This document shows positions 1 to 6,984 of a DNA stretch of 64,000 nucleotides, piece by piece; position 1 is the stretch's first letter, and every line of letters begins with the position of its first letter. Origin of the DNA: Clostridium_AM sp900759715. Its GTDB lineage: Bacteria > Bacillota > Clostridia > Clostridiales > Clostridiaceae. The stretch is taken from NCBI GenBank assembly GCA_900759715.1, contig CAAEXF010000007.1, positions 1-64,000 of the forward strand. Direction: 5' to 3'. The notes under the pieces were generated by a model that saw only the letters and a list, made by a program, of their open reading frames with translations, was not told the DNA's origin and made no database searches. The translations under genes and the position numbers were made by a program.

Positions 1-202
1 CAACGTCCATAACGCCTTTTTTAATTTCTTCTATAATAAGAGCTTCTGCCTTGTCCCATAAATTTTTAGTTTTAGCTGTGGTCGCTGCTAAGAAGCTTTT
101 ATCTCCATCATACATTGTATAGTTCTTTTGTATGAAGTCTCTTACGTCTATTGTTTCTGTCCATTTTCCTAATTGGAATCCTTGCCATGCCTTTTTTTTC
201 AT
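1..202 (-). CDS. pflB: Formate acetyltransferase (pyruvate formate-lyase), N-terminal fragment
   Basis: The reverse strand from 202 encodes about 67 residues beginning MKKKAWQGFQLGKW and including IDVRDFIQKNYT and LWDKAEALI. This matches the N-terminus of glycyl-radical pyruvate formate-lyase, which cleaves pyruvate plus CoA to acetyl-CoA and formate. The gene runs off the left edge, so catalytic Cys and glycyl-radical motifs cannot be checked. A GGAGG ribosome site lies just upstream of the ATG. The leader carries a ZTP riboswitch, which suggests that PFL here supplies formate for one-carbon/purine metabolism as well as fermentation. Confidence 0.93.
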   Translation of the reverse strand, partial: MKKKAWQGFQLGKWTETIDVRDFIQKNYTMYDGDKSFLAATTAKTKNLWDKAEALIIEEIKKGVMDV

Positions 203-267
203 AAAAAATGCCTCCTTAAAATAAAAAAATAGTTTACTAGTAGTCCAGAAGGCATCAAAAAGCGTAA

Positions 268-352
268 TACCACCTGGACATTTTGCCCAGGCGGTCGGCA
301 TTTTTTTACAAATCACACTCCCTGTGGTAAACTCCACTTCCGCCAGTAATGT
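268..352 (-). promoter_or_regulatory. ZTP riboswitch (pfl motif) in the pflB leader
   Basis: On the minus strand the leader contains ACTGGCGGAAGTGG, then CCACAGGGAGTGTG, a short linker and GCCGACCGCCTGGGC, closed by a hairpin (CCTGG/CCAGG). These are the two conserved blocks of the pfl/ZTP aptamer, which senses ZMP/ZTP that builds up when 10-formyl-THF is short. Its position about 65 nt upstream of the pflB start is the classic arrangement that gave the motif its name. A T-run follows the last hairpin after about 9 nt, consistent with termination control. Confidence 0.85.
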
Positions 353-490
353 GACTAATTACAAAGATAATACAAATACTAAATATTGTGATTTGATTTC
401 AAAATTTTTTGACTTTTTTTAATTATATTATAATGGTAACCAATAATTTAATTTATGTCAATTACTAAATCTAAAAAATTCAATTTAAAC

Positions 491-545
491 AAAAAATAGA
501 TTTTAGAGTTAAATATTTTAATTACTCTAAAATCTATTTTTCTTT
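491..545 (-). terminator. Rho-independent terminator, possibly bidirectional
   Basis: An inverted repeat AAAATAGATTTTAGAGT / ACTCTAAAATCTATTTT lies directly after the stop codon of the minus-strand gene at 544-1629. It is followed on that strand by a T-rich stretch. Confidence 0.8.
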
Positions 546-1629
546 AAACTAAATTATTAGCTATATTAACGAGGAAATCTTGAACATTGGTAACAACTGA
601 AGTTACCTCCAAACTTCCTCTATCTCTAAGTTTATTTACTCCAAATTCTGATATATCTACAGTATATATATACACTGGTCTTATTTTGTCATTTTCAACT
701 TTATACATTGGTGTCATATTTCCTGTAGCTATAGTGTGAAGTTGTGTTGCAAGACAAATAACAGTAGTAGCCTTTTTGCAGTGAATCCTCATGGTATCTT
801 GGGCATCATAAACATTGGCAATGACAGGAGGCAAAGGCCCATCATCCCTTATTGAGCCAGCTAGTATCAGAGGAGTATTGTTTTTTATACAGGTATAAAC
901 TACTCCATCTGTAATATTTTCATTTTCAACAAATTTTTCTAATGAACCTGCACGCCTAGCTTTATTAATAATATCGATATGATTATAATGACCATTGAAA
1001 ACTGAATATTGTGTATAGATATCCTGACCTAAAGCAGTTTTTAATACTGAACCTTCTAAATCATGTGTTGCCAATGCATTTCCTGCGAAAATGGCATCAA
1101 CATAACCATTATCTATTAATTGAGACATAGCATTTTTTGAATCATGATCAAATATTACAGCAGGACCTAAAACCCATAATATGTATCCGTTATCCTTTTC
1201 ATATTTTAATAGTTCATACAAACTATCATAGTCTTTTGAATATGAACTTTCCCTTGTTCGGCCGGATCTGAATGCAAATGATTGCTCCTCAGCTGAATCC
1301 TGTATAAAACCATCAACATATACAAATATACCATCTTCAGCATTTTCTCTTCTACCTAGAACAACATTATCTCCAACATTTAAATTTCTAAATTCTTTAA
1401 CATCCAATTTTTTGTTTTCATTAACAACTACAACACAATCCATGCGGCTCTCAGAAGCGAGAATCCATTCTCCATCTATCTTAAAGTATTCAGGATATAT
1501 TGATGTTGCATGATAGTTATCAGGAGCTATTCCTTTTAATGTAACTCTTTCAGTTTTAACGTTAGGAGCTGATATAAAAGGTTCTTTTGCAAAATTTGGT
1601 GAGTGATATTCAGGTAATTTAAAACTCAT
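544..1629 (-). CDS. TIGR00300 / LOR-SDH family protein (ornithine cyclodeaminase-like)
   Basis: 361 aa. The C-terminal half contains AIFAGNALATHDLEGS, INKARRAGSLE, LAGSIRDDGPLPPVI and LATQLHTIATGNM. These match the TIGR00300 family, the conserved domain of archaeal-type ornithine cyclodeaminase and the C-terminal part of cyanobacterial AgrE/ArgZ. The N-terminal half (residues 1-120) is the LOR/SDH-like domain. Archaeal members convert ornithine to proline with NAD; the activity of clostridial members is inferred only. GGAGGTG precedes the ATG. The gene is monocistronic with its own terminator. Confidence 0.75.
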   Translation of the reverse strand: MSFKLPEYHSPNFAKEPFISAPNVKTERVTLKGIAPDNYHATSIYPEYFKIDGEWILASESRMDCVVVVNENKKLDVKEFRNLNVGDNVVLGRRENAEDGIFVYVDGFIQDSAEEQSFAFRSGRTRESSYSKDYDSLYELLKYEKDNGYILWVLGPAVIFDHDSKNAMSQLIDNGYVDAIFAGNALATHDLEGSVLKTALGQDIYTQYSVFNGHYNHIDIINKARRAGSLEKFVENENITDGVVYTCIKNNTPLILAGSIRDDGPLPPVIANVYDAQDTMRIHCKKATTVICLATQLHTIATGNMTPMYKVENDKIRPVYIYTVDISEFGVNKLRDRGSLEVTSVVTNVQDFLVNIANNLV

Positions 1630-1850
1630 AAAAGCACCTCCATATAAAAAATTTAAGTGTTTAACTTATTTAATATAGTATCTAGTAGATAAATTTTATC
1701 AAAGTACTGTTTAGTAGTAAATATAAAATATATAAAACATTAATACATATGACTAATATAATTATATTCTTTAACTATACTTGAAGGTTTATTCTTTAAG
1801 CATAAAAACAACCATAGAGGAAAAGCTAGTACTAGAAAGGAGAGATGTGT

Positions 1851-2012
1851 ATGCAGAACAAAATGAAGTACACAAATAATAATAAAAAAGAAGATGGAAG
1901 ATTTAGAAAAAAACATATAGATCACAGTCCACAAGATGAAAGTTCAAGAGCAAAGTTTGGTACGCAATCTGAAAAACATCTGGACTCATTAGTAGGATTA
2001 GATGAAGAGTAG
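1851..2012 (+). CDS. Small hydrophilic protein, unknown function
   Basis: 53 aa, rich in Lys, Asn and Asp, with no hydrophobic stretch. AGGAG at 1838-1842 favours the ATG at 1851 (8 nt spacing) over an in-frame ATG at 1845. It is the first of a run of tiny genes that includes sspH at 2246, so a spore-related role is possible from context only. I do not recognise the family. Confidence 0.6.
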   Translation: MQNKMKYTNNNKKEDGRFRKKHIDHSPQDESSRAKFGTQSEKHLDSLVGLDEE

Positions 2013-2070
2013 TAAGTTATTATGCGGAAATATAATTTTTATATAAATAATGAGTAAAAGGAGAGTTTTT

Positions 2071-2205
2071 ATGGAAAATAGAAACAAGCAACCTAAAAAG
2101 TGGTCAGATGACCCTAATAGTGCGAAATATCATTCTAGAAGTGCAAAATATAAGGCAGAGCATAAAAATGGAAAAAATACTAAGGAAAATTGGAATGCAG
2201 ATTAA
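2071..2205 (+). CDS. Small basic protein, unknown function
   Basis: 44 aa, rich in Lys, Asn and Ser (starts MENRNKQPKKWSDDP, ends NWNAD). AAAAGGAGAG sits about 8 nt before the ATG. Composition resembles minor spore-core or spore-coat peptides, but no motif is recognised. It lies between another tiny gene and sspH, all on the same strand. Confidence 0.6.
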   Translation: MENRNKQPKKWSDDPNSAKYHSRSAKYKAEHKNGKNTKENWNAD

Positions 2206-2245
2206 ACTGGTTGGATATATTTGCAAAAGGTGGAGGTAATTTATT

Positions 2246-2446
2246 ATGGATATAAAAAGAGTTAAAGAAATAATGAGCTCACCGGAGAATATAGAAGTAC
2301 TATATAATCGTCATTCAGTATGGCTTGATGGTGTAGATGATAAAACCGGGAGAGTTAAGATTAGAATTTTGGATATGCGGGAAAACGTTTATGTTCCAGT
2401 AGATGATTTGGTAGATACAAGAAAAATAATTAATATAGATAGATAG
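2246..2446 (+). CDS. sspH: H-type small acid-soluble spore protein
   Basis: 66 aa. It starts MDIKRVKEIMSSPENIEVLY, the hallmark of the SspH family, followed by VWLDGVDDKTGRVKIR and a VPVDDLV tail. SspH proteins are made in the forespore and held in the spore core. A GGAGG lies about 7 nt upstream of the ATG. It sits inside the small-gene cluster, 12 nt before the next small gene, so co-transcription down to the terminator at 2785 is likely. Confidence 0.88.
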   Translation: MDIKRVKEIMSSPENIEVLYNRHSVWLDGVDDKTGRVKIRILDMRENVYVPVDDLVDTRKIINIDR

Positions 2447-2458
2447 AGGTGTTTGCTT

Positions 2459-2617
2459 ATGGGAAGATGGAGAAATAAAGGGCATCATGAAAAAGCAATG
2501 GAAACAGCTAAAGATTTGCTTGACAAAGGAATGGGCATGGGAGAAATAAAAGAAATAACAGAGCTTAATGAACATGATGTAATAAAGGCTAAGGATAAAA
2601 TGAATGGTAACAGATAA
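2459..2617 (+). CDS. Tiny HTH-like protein (paralogue 1)
   Basis: 52 aa. Its core reads AKDLLDKGMGMGEIKEIT then ELNEHDVIKAK, which looks like a single helix-turn-helix with nothing else attached. The same pattern (LLDKG-x9-T-x-L-x3-D/E-I/V) recurs without gaps in the products at 2632 and 4831. A GAGGTG ribosome site precedes the ATG. It lies between sspH and paralogue 2. DNA binding is inferred from pattern only. Confidence 0.65.
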   Translation: MGRWRNKGHHEKAMETAKDLLDKGMGMGEIKEITELNEHDVIKAKDKMNGNR

Positions 2618-2631
2618 AAGGAGGTCTAGCT

Positions 2632-2775
2632 ATGAGTGATAAAGTAGATAACCTAAAGGAGAGAGCTAGAGAGATGCTTTTAGATGGAGAGACAGCAGAT
2701 AAAATTAGAAAGGAAACACATCTAAGAGAAAAGGATATAAAAAGAGTACAGAAGGATATAACAAAACACTTTTAA
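2632..2775 (+). CDS. Tiny HTH-like protein (paralogue 2)
   Basis: 47 aa. It contains RAREMLLDGETADKIRKET then HLREKDIKRVQ, aligning gaplessly with the core of the products at 2459 and 4831 (shared G, T, L and the D-I pair). AGGAGG lies about 9 nt before the ATG. It is the last gene before a strong terminator, so it is probably the end of the 1851-2775 transcription unit. Function unknown. Confidence 0.65.
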   Translation: MSDKVDNLKERAREMLLDGETADKIRKETHLREKDIKRVQKDITKHF

Positions 2776-2784
2776 ATTATAATC

Positions 2785-2818
2785 AAAGGCTGATGGAGTA
2801 TAAATTCATCAGCCTTTT
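2785..2818 (+). terminator. Rho-independent terminator of the small-gene run
   Basis: AAGGCTGATG and CATCAGCCTT form a 10-bp stem followed by a short T/A-rich tail, 10 nt after the stop at 2775. Confidence 0.85.
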
Positions 2819-2904
2819 AATTAATATAGAGCTTAGAATTCTGTTTATGTAAATTTATGATATAAACCTTGAAGGATGTTATATAATAAATACAACAGAA
2901 TAGT

Positions 2905-3145
2905 TTCGATTTATCCGATGACTACCCGCTCTAACACCCCCCTGCACTCTGTGAAAGCGATTCACACAAAATCATAGATTTTGGTTCTCTGCTTTTCTCA
3001 AAGTGGGAGTAAAGAGCGGCTACGTCCCTGGATAACGATTTCTAAGCATCAGATGGAGGTTAAATGCCTAAATGGGATTTAACGGGCAGAATTGCCCAGT
3101 AGTCGCAGACAAACTCCATCTGATGCCAAGAACTCTGTTTATAGA
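2905..3145 (+). repeat. Structured mosaic repeat, copy A (longest)
   Basis: An outer stem pairs TTATCC..CCGCTCT (2911-2932) with AGAGCGG..GGATAA (3013-3035). A second stem pairs CATCAGATGGAG (3048-3059) with CTCCATCTGATG (3114-3125) and encloses two smaller hairpins (GTTAAAT/ATTTAAC and GGGCA/TGCCC). The loop of the first stem holds an extra module with CAAAATC/GATTTTG. Related copies occur at 54160, 56022 and 57829 (reverse). The second half recurs at 43255 and the inserted module at 21944. No ORF is contained. Confidence 0.75.
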
Positions 3146-3170
3146 ATAAGTTTGCGAGGCGGTGAATGGA

Positions 3171-3953
3171 ATGCTTAAAAGAGATACAAGAGTTCAAATT
3201 TTTGTTGTAGAAAATGGAAAGTATATTTTACTAAAGCATCATGATATAAAAAGAGATCTATATTTTTGGGGAGTCCCTGGAGGGGGAAGGGAGCTTGGTG
3301 AAACTGATGAAGAAGCTGCAATAAGAGAGGCGTATGAAGAAACTGGATTAAAGGTTAAACTCTTACCTATAAAAATGGAAGGAGTGCCTCAAATAAAAAC
3401 TTCTATGTATAACCGAGTAGTGACCTTTTTAGCATATCCTACTGAGGGAAAGGCTAAGGTTGGATATGAACCAGAGCCAGAATTAAAACAATATTATGAA
3501 TTAGTGGATATTAAGTGGAAGGATTTTTATGATGATAGTGATTTAGAGAGAATAACTTATAATGATATAGTTCCATTGAGAAATATTATAAATTCGGATA
3601 AGTTTATTAAAAAAAAGGAATTTTTTATATGCAAAATAGTAAACAAAGCTAAGTATTGTCTACTGTTTTATAACGAAGAAAATCAACAATTTAAGTTACC
3701 TTCTCAAAAAAATCAATTTATATCGAAATATACTAAAAATCTTAACAACAAATTAGCAAATGATATAGGGTTTTTTTTAAGTGAAAACAATGGAATTTTA
3801 TATAAAACAGATCTAATTTACATTGAGATATCTGATGATTGTAATGTTGATGTAGAATGCGGAGGAAAATGGTTTAAATGTGATGAATTACCTCAAGCGA
3901 ATTTAGATAGAACTTGTCAAAATATTATAGAAAAAGTAAATAAAAGTGTATAA
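3171..3953 (+). CDS. Nudix hydrolase
   Basis: About 260 aa. An N-terminal Nudix domain (residues 5-130) carries a full Nudix box: GGGRELGETDEEAAI then REAYEETGL. Nudix enzymes hydrolyse nucleoside diphosphate-X substrates; the substrate here is unknown. The C-terminal half (from about residue 145) is a second region (FICKIVNKAKYCLLFYNEE) that could be a degenerate Nudix-like fold without the catalytic box. A GTG at 3162 is also in frame, but the GGTG motif is better spaced for the ATG at 3171. Repeat A lies immediately upstream. Confidence 0.8.
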   Translation: MLKRDTRVQIFVVENGKYILLKHHDIKRDLYFWGVPGGGRELGETDEEAAIREAYEETGLKVKLLPIKMEGVPQIKTSMYNRVVTFLAYPTEGKAKVGYEPEPELKQYYELVDIKWKDFYDDSDLERITYNDIVPLRNIINSDKFIKKKEFFICKIVNKAKYCLLFYNEENQQFKLPSQKNQFISKYTKNLNNKLANDIGFFLSENNGILYKTDLIYIEISDDCNVDVECGGKWFKCDELPQANLDRTCQNIIEKVNKSV

Positions 3954-4036
3954 ACTATAGTTAAGTTTTAGAAGGAATATATGTATAAATTGTAGAATAT
4001 ATTTGTTAAAACTATATTATGAAAAGGATAACTATT

Positions 4037-4582
4037 ATGGGTAATTATGGGGTGTACGGAGTGCATTGTGTTTTATATTACTGTGGAATAGAACATATGC
4101 TTGTCAATATTTACGATTATGTAAATAAGGGAAGCGAAGAGAAACAATTAGTATATTTACATGTAGAACCAGAGTTGTATAAAGTTATTTCCGAAAGCTT
4201 ATATAAAGAAGGTTTTCAGATAGAAACTTTTAATATCCCACATTTAATGCAAATTTATCATAATGAAGGAATAAAATGTTTAGCTGATTATTTTCTTGAT
4301 TGTGAAAGAAAGGCGAAAGATAAAGGCTATTTAGGTATAAGAATTGTTAATCAAGTAAGTTATTCATTAAAAAAAGTATCAAATGAAGATTTTTTGGATT
4401 TCGAAAAGGTGTTAACTGAGGCTGTTGAAGGAAAGAATATCTCTATAATGTGTGCTTACGATTTTGATGATTATATTAATAAAAAGAAATTTATCAATGA
4501 TACTTTACTAGAACAATCTTTCGATAATCATAATTACAGATTCTATAAGTTTAAATTAATGAAAAATACCAGATGCATATAA
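4037..4582 (+). CDS. MEDS-domain (DcmR-like sensory) protein
   Basis: About 181 aa. It shows the pattern of the MEDS domain: an early HCVLYY with IYDYVNKGSEE, then LVYLHVEPELY, GIRIVNQVSYSL and a late FEKVLTEAVEG-ISIMCAYDFDDY. MEDS domains are stand-alone or fused ligand sensors; the ligand is unknown. AAAAGG at 4022-4027 favours the ATG at 4037 over the in-frame ATG at 4019. The final codons and stop lie inside the terminator hairpin at 4562. Confidence 0.6.
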   Translation: MGNYGVYGVHCVLYYCGIEHMLVNIYDYVNKGSEEKQLVYLHVEPELYKVISESLYKEGFQIETFNIPHLMQIYHNEGIKCLADYFLDCERKAKDKGYLGIRIVNQVSYSLKKVSNEDFLDFEKVLTEAVEGKNISIMCAYDFDDYINKKKFINDTLLEQSFDNHNYRFYKFKLMKNTRCI

Positions 4583-4607
4583 AAGTTACATGCATCTGGT
4601 ATTTTTG
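4562..4607 (+). terminator. Terminator overlapping the end of the MEDS gene
   Basis: AAATACCAGATGCAT and ATGCATCTGGTATTT form a perfect stem followed by a T-run. The stop codon at 4580-4582 lies in the loop, so ribosomes finishing the gene would sit on the hairpin. Confidence 0.85.
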
Positions 4608-4674
4608 CTTTAATTATAAAAGCATAAAACACTTTGCTTTGGAAAAAATAAATTTGGGAGTGAGGTGTTTTTTT

Positions 4675-4809
4675 ATGAGTGCTAAAGGTAAATTGACAAA
4701 TAAGCAAGCTGCAGCCATAGGATTAGATACAATGGATAATGGTGAAAATAAACACGAAAAAGATAGAGTAGAAAGACAAAAGAAAAATGATAATGTGAAA
4801 CCACATTAG
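4675..4809 (+). CDS. Small hydrophilic protein, unknown function
   Basis: 44 aa (starts MSAKGKLTNKQAAAIGL), charged and Lys/Asn-rich toward the C-terminus. GTGAGGTG lies upstream of the ATG. Longer in-frame extension back to 4573 would cross the terminator and is rejected. It is probably co-transcribed with the tiny HTH-like gene 21 nt downstream. Family not recognised. Confidence 0.6.
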   Translation: MSAKGKLTNKQAAAIGLDTMDNGENKHEKDRVERQKKNDNVKPH

Positions 4810-4830
4810 TTTATGTTTGGAGGATATGCT

Positions 4831-4980
4831 ATGGTTAAAAAAAATCAAAAGCTTCCGCATGCACAAGCTATTAGGCATGCAAAAAGATTACTTGATAAAG
4901 GAAATAGTATTTCACAGACTATACAACAAACTCAGTTAAGTCATACGGAAATATTAAGAATAAAAAATGAAGACATGTAA
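4831..4980 (+). CDS. Tiny HTH-like protein (paralogue 3)
   Basis: 49 aa. The core AKRLLDKGNSISQTIQQT then QLSHTEILRIK aligns without gaps to the products at 2459 and 2632. TTGGAGG precedes the ATG by about 9 nt. It is followed by a private terminator. The protein is too short for anything beyond one HTH-sized unit plus a basic N-terminal tail (MVKKNQK). Function unknown. Confidence 0.65.
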   Translation: MVKKNQKLPHAQAIRHAKRLLDKGNSISQTIQQTQLSHTEILRIKNEDM

Positions 4981-4996
4981 ATAAATTAAAGAGAAC

Positions 4997-5034
4997 TTGA
5001 AAACCTCAGAATATATAACTGAGGTTTTCAATGC
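4997..5034 (+). terminator. Rho-independent terminator
   Basis: GAAAACCTCAG and CTGAGGTTTTC form an 11-bp stem shortly after the stop at 4980; the tail is T-rich within the stem's 3' arm. Confidence 0.75.
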
Positions 5035-5075
5035 CTAGCTAAGGAATCATATAAGTTGTAAAGAGGGTGAATGTT

Positions 5076-5282
5076 ATGAAAAGACATATGATAGGGCAAG
5101 AAATAAGTGAGGAAAGACTTGAAGAAATAAAAGACACTAATGAAGCTAATAGAGCTGCAGATGAGATAAAAACAATAGAAATTAAACCTACAATGCAAAC
5201 AGGGTATAATAAAGATGGAACAATAAAAGAAGAAGAAATAAAGCCATTTATGTACGAATTAAATGGCATAAAAGACAAATAA
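5076..5282 (+). CDS. Small acidic protein, unknown function
   Basis: 68 aa, mostly charged (Glu/Lys), predicted helical over residues 8-40 (ISEERLEEIKDTNEANRA). AGAGGG at 5062-5067 gives 8 nt spacing to the ATG at 5076, so an in-frame GTG at 5067 is unlikely. It has its own terminator. It lies in the small spore-gene island; no family recognised. Confidence 0.6.
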   Translation: MKRHMIGQEISEERLEEIKDTNEANRAADEIKTIEIKPTMQTGYNKDGTIKEEEIKPFMYELNGIKDK

Positions 5283-5306
5283 GAGCTGAAAAGCTCTTTT
5301 ATTTTA
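5281..5306 (+). terminator. Rho-independent terminator
   Basis: AAGAGCT/AGCTCTT stem with a 3-nt loop and a T-rich tail, directly at the stop codon of the preceding small gene. Confidence 0.8.
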
Positions 5307-5329
5307 TTAATGTATAAAGCTAGAGTTAA

Positions 5330-5683
5330 TTATTCAAGCTTTTTTAATGTAGCATTAGTTAATAAATATCTATTAATAAAAAATTCAACAATTGTTAGAA
5401 TGGTTGCGGCTATTGAAGTTCCAATCAAGTTAACTGAAGCACCTGGAAGTAAAAACTGTGTAGAATAAATAACCGCAAATGCTACTAAAAACTCACCTAT
5501 TGTATTTATTATTAAAAAGCCTGGTCTTAATAGAGCCAAATCTACCAAATGAGTTATTGCGGCAAGTATAACACCAACAAATATAGATTGATAAAAATAT
5601 GGATAAGATATATCTGTAAATATATAGCTAGATAGTAATAATATAACGGGAAAAATTATAATTTTTGTTATGAAACCAACCAT
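5330..5683 (-). CDS. Small multi-pass membrane protein, DUF2512-like
   Basis: 117 aa with four hydrophobic segments (about residues 4-22, 33-51, 57-79 and 87-105). The pattern VGVILAAITHLVDLALLRP then a short loop and NTIGEFLVAFAVIYSTQ resembles the DUF2512 (YndM) family of spore-forming Firmicutes. Function is unknown. It is the only minus-strand gene between 1.6 and 7.6 kb. A purine-rich ribosome site (GAAGGGAG) lies upstream. Confidence 0.6.
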   Translation of the reverse strand: MVGFITKIIIFPVILLLSSYIFTDISYPYFYQSIFVGVILAAITHLVDLALLRPGFLIINTIGEFLVAFAVIYSTQFLLPGASVNLIGTSIAATILTIVEFFINRYLLTNATLKKLE

Positions 5684-5812
5684 AAATATAAGGCTCCCTT
5701 CTTTATTTAATATATAGATTTGTTTATTAATATAATAATATTCTGTCCCAATTTTGAAAAATAATAGCTGCTTTTCATCTAATTAAATAGATTAATAAAT
5801 CTGTAATGGAGC

Positions 5813-5827
5813 AAACTTATAATACAA
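5813..5827 (+). promoter_or_regulatory. Candidate forespore promoter element upstream of SASP gene
   Basis: AAACTTATAATACAA here and AAACTTATACTACAA at 7356-7370 lie 60 and 37 nt upstream of the two alpha/beta SASP genes and differ at one base. Shared context suggests a common -10 region, probably sigma-G. The matching -35 is not clear. Confidence 0.35.
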
Positions 5828-5886
5828 GTAAATATTATATGCAACCACATAAAAACTTATAAAGGTTTAAGAGGAGGTAATATTTT

Positions 5887-6087
5887 ATGGCAAGCAGAGG
5901 AAATAGAGTATTAGTACCAGAAGCTAGATATGCATTAAACCAATTTAAGGTAGAAGTAGCAAGTGATTTTGGGTTAGCAAATTATGAGAATATAGATAAA
6001 GGAAATTTAACATCCAGAGAAAATGGTTCAATAGGTGGAGAAATGGTTAAGAGAATGGTTGAGTCATATGAAAGAGGCTTAAGATAA
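5887..6087 (+). CDS. Alpha/beta-type small acid-soluble spore protein
   Basis: 66 aa. It shows the SASP features NRVLVPEARYALNQFK-EVA, LTSRENGSIGGEMVKRMVE and a short C-terminal tail. These proteins coat spore DNA and protect it from UV and heat, and they are degraded by the GPR protease at germination. AGGAGG lies about 10 nt before the ATG. The product is about 65% similar to that of the gene at 7407. A private terminator follows. Confidence 0.93.
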   Translation: MASRGNRVLVPEARYALNQFKVEVASDFGLANYENIDKGNLTSRENGSIGGEMVKRMVESYERGLR

Positions 6088-6101
6088 AGATATATATAGA
6101 A

Positions 6102-6136
6102 GAGTCAGATGGGTCATTTACCATCTGGCTTTTTTA
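6102..6136 (+). terminator. Rho-independent terminator of SASP gene
   Basis: AGTCAGATGG and CCATCTGGCT form a stem (one G-T pair) followed by TTTTTT. Confidence 0.9.
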
Positions 6137-6228
6137 TAATGTAAAGTTGTTGTATAAAAGTGTAATATAATTATTAAAATAATAAGAGATTAATATCTTA
6201 TTATATTTGAATACTAGGAGGTATTTAC

Positions 6229-6378
6229 ATGGAAGATAAGTTTATAAATGGCATAAAAGCTCTAGAATATGCAGATTTAAAGGAACATCAACAAAAAAGA
6301 ATGATAGAATTAGAAAAAAAGTTTAATGAAGAATTTGGTACAGCATATTATTTTATGGTCATGGAACAAAACAGATAG
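6229..6378 (+). CDS. Small hypothetical protein
   Basis: 49 aa (starts MEDKFINGIKALEYADL), a probable amphipathic helix rich in Lys and Glu ending YYFMVMEQNR. AGGAGG lies 8 nt before the ATG and a strong terminator follows, so it is a well-formed single-gene unit. No family recognised; lies between a SASP gene and other small genes. Confidence 0.6.
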   Translation: MEDKFINGIKALEYADLKEHQQKRMIELEKKFNEEFGTAYYFMVMEQNR

Positions 6379-6380
6379 TG

Positions 6381-6426
6381 TAATATTCCTGAGGTTATAT
6401 TTACTAACCTCAGGGATATTCATTTT
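6381..6426 (+). terminator. Rho-independent terminator
   Basis: AATATTCCTGAGGTTA and TAACCTCAGGGATATT form a long stem right after the stop at 6378, followed by CATTTT. Confidence 0.85.
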
Positions 6427-6497
6427 AATTTAAAATATTATTACAAAGTATAAAATACTTTCTATGCAAGAAAATAAGCTTAGAAGGGAGTGTTTAT

Positions 6498-6656
6498 ATG
6501 AAAAAAACATATTCAAAACAAGAACCTGATAGAAAACAGGTAAAAAGTCTAGATCCACAAAATGACTCAGATATAGATAGTCAAGCATATGGAGATGATA
6601 CTTATATATCTACTCAAATTATAACAAATTATTATTATAATCCTAGAAATGAATAA
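6498..6656 (+). CDS. Small hydrophilic protein, unknown function
   Basis: 52 aa (starts MKKTYSKQEPDRK), hydrophilic with a Tyr/Asn-rich tail (ITNYYYNPRNE). AAGGGAG lies about 8 nt before the ATG. Tyr-rich small proteins occur among spore-coat components, but this is context only. No recognised family. Confidence 0.6.
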   Translation: MKKTYSKQEPDRKQVKSLDPQNDSDIDSQAYGDDTYISTQIITNYYYNPRNE

Positions 6657-6747
6657 ACAATGTGGAAGTCAAGGCATTTAAATCTAGAATAAAGTAAAGT
6701 AGTATTAGGAAAAATAATAGTACATTTAATTTTTAGGAGGTAGCTAT

Positions 6748-6939
6748 ATGAGAGAAGGTTTAGTACCTACAGTATTAGGTGTTGCAGTAACTACAGGAGC
6801 AGTAGCTCTAAGGGCAATGGATATGAAAAAGAGAGGAATGAAGAGAAAAGAAATGTTGCCTATGGCAGAAACAGCTGCATTAGGATTTGGATTAGCCCAT
6901 ATAGTACTAGGAACTATAGATTTAATTGAGCATAGATAA
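6748..6939 (+). CDS. Small membrane protein, unknown function
   Basis: 63 aa with two hydrophobic segments (about residues 4-22 and 40-58) separated by a very basic loop (MKKRGMKRKEM). This is a helical hairpin with the loop likely cytoplasmic. AGGAGG precedes the ATG by about 9 nt and a terminator follows. Not recognised beyond being a conserved-looking small membrane protein in the spore-gene island. Confidence 0.65.
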   Translation: MREGLVPTVLGVAVTTGAVALRAMDMKKRGMKRKEMLPMAETAALGFGLAHIVLGTIDLIEHR

Positions 6940-6949
6940 AAAAATTTAA

Positions 6950-6984
6950 AAGAAGCCAGGCTTTAAACCTAGCTTCTTTTTTAA
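6950..6984 (+). terminator. Rho-independent terminator
   Basis: AAGAAGC-AGG and CCT-GCTTCTT form a stem with single-base bulges, followed by TTTTTT, just after the stop at 6939. Confidence 0.85.

Noticed and set aside
1740..1934. Minus-strand hydrophobic ORF of 64 codons
   Set aside because: It is antisense to the better supported small gene at 1851-2012 and its hydrophobicity reflects complementary Lys/Asn codons.
2315..2575. Minus-strand ORF of 86 codons across sspH
   Set aside because: Shadow of sspH and the next small gene, which have correct ribosome sites and family motifs.
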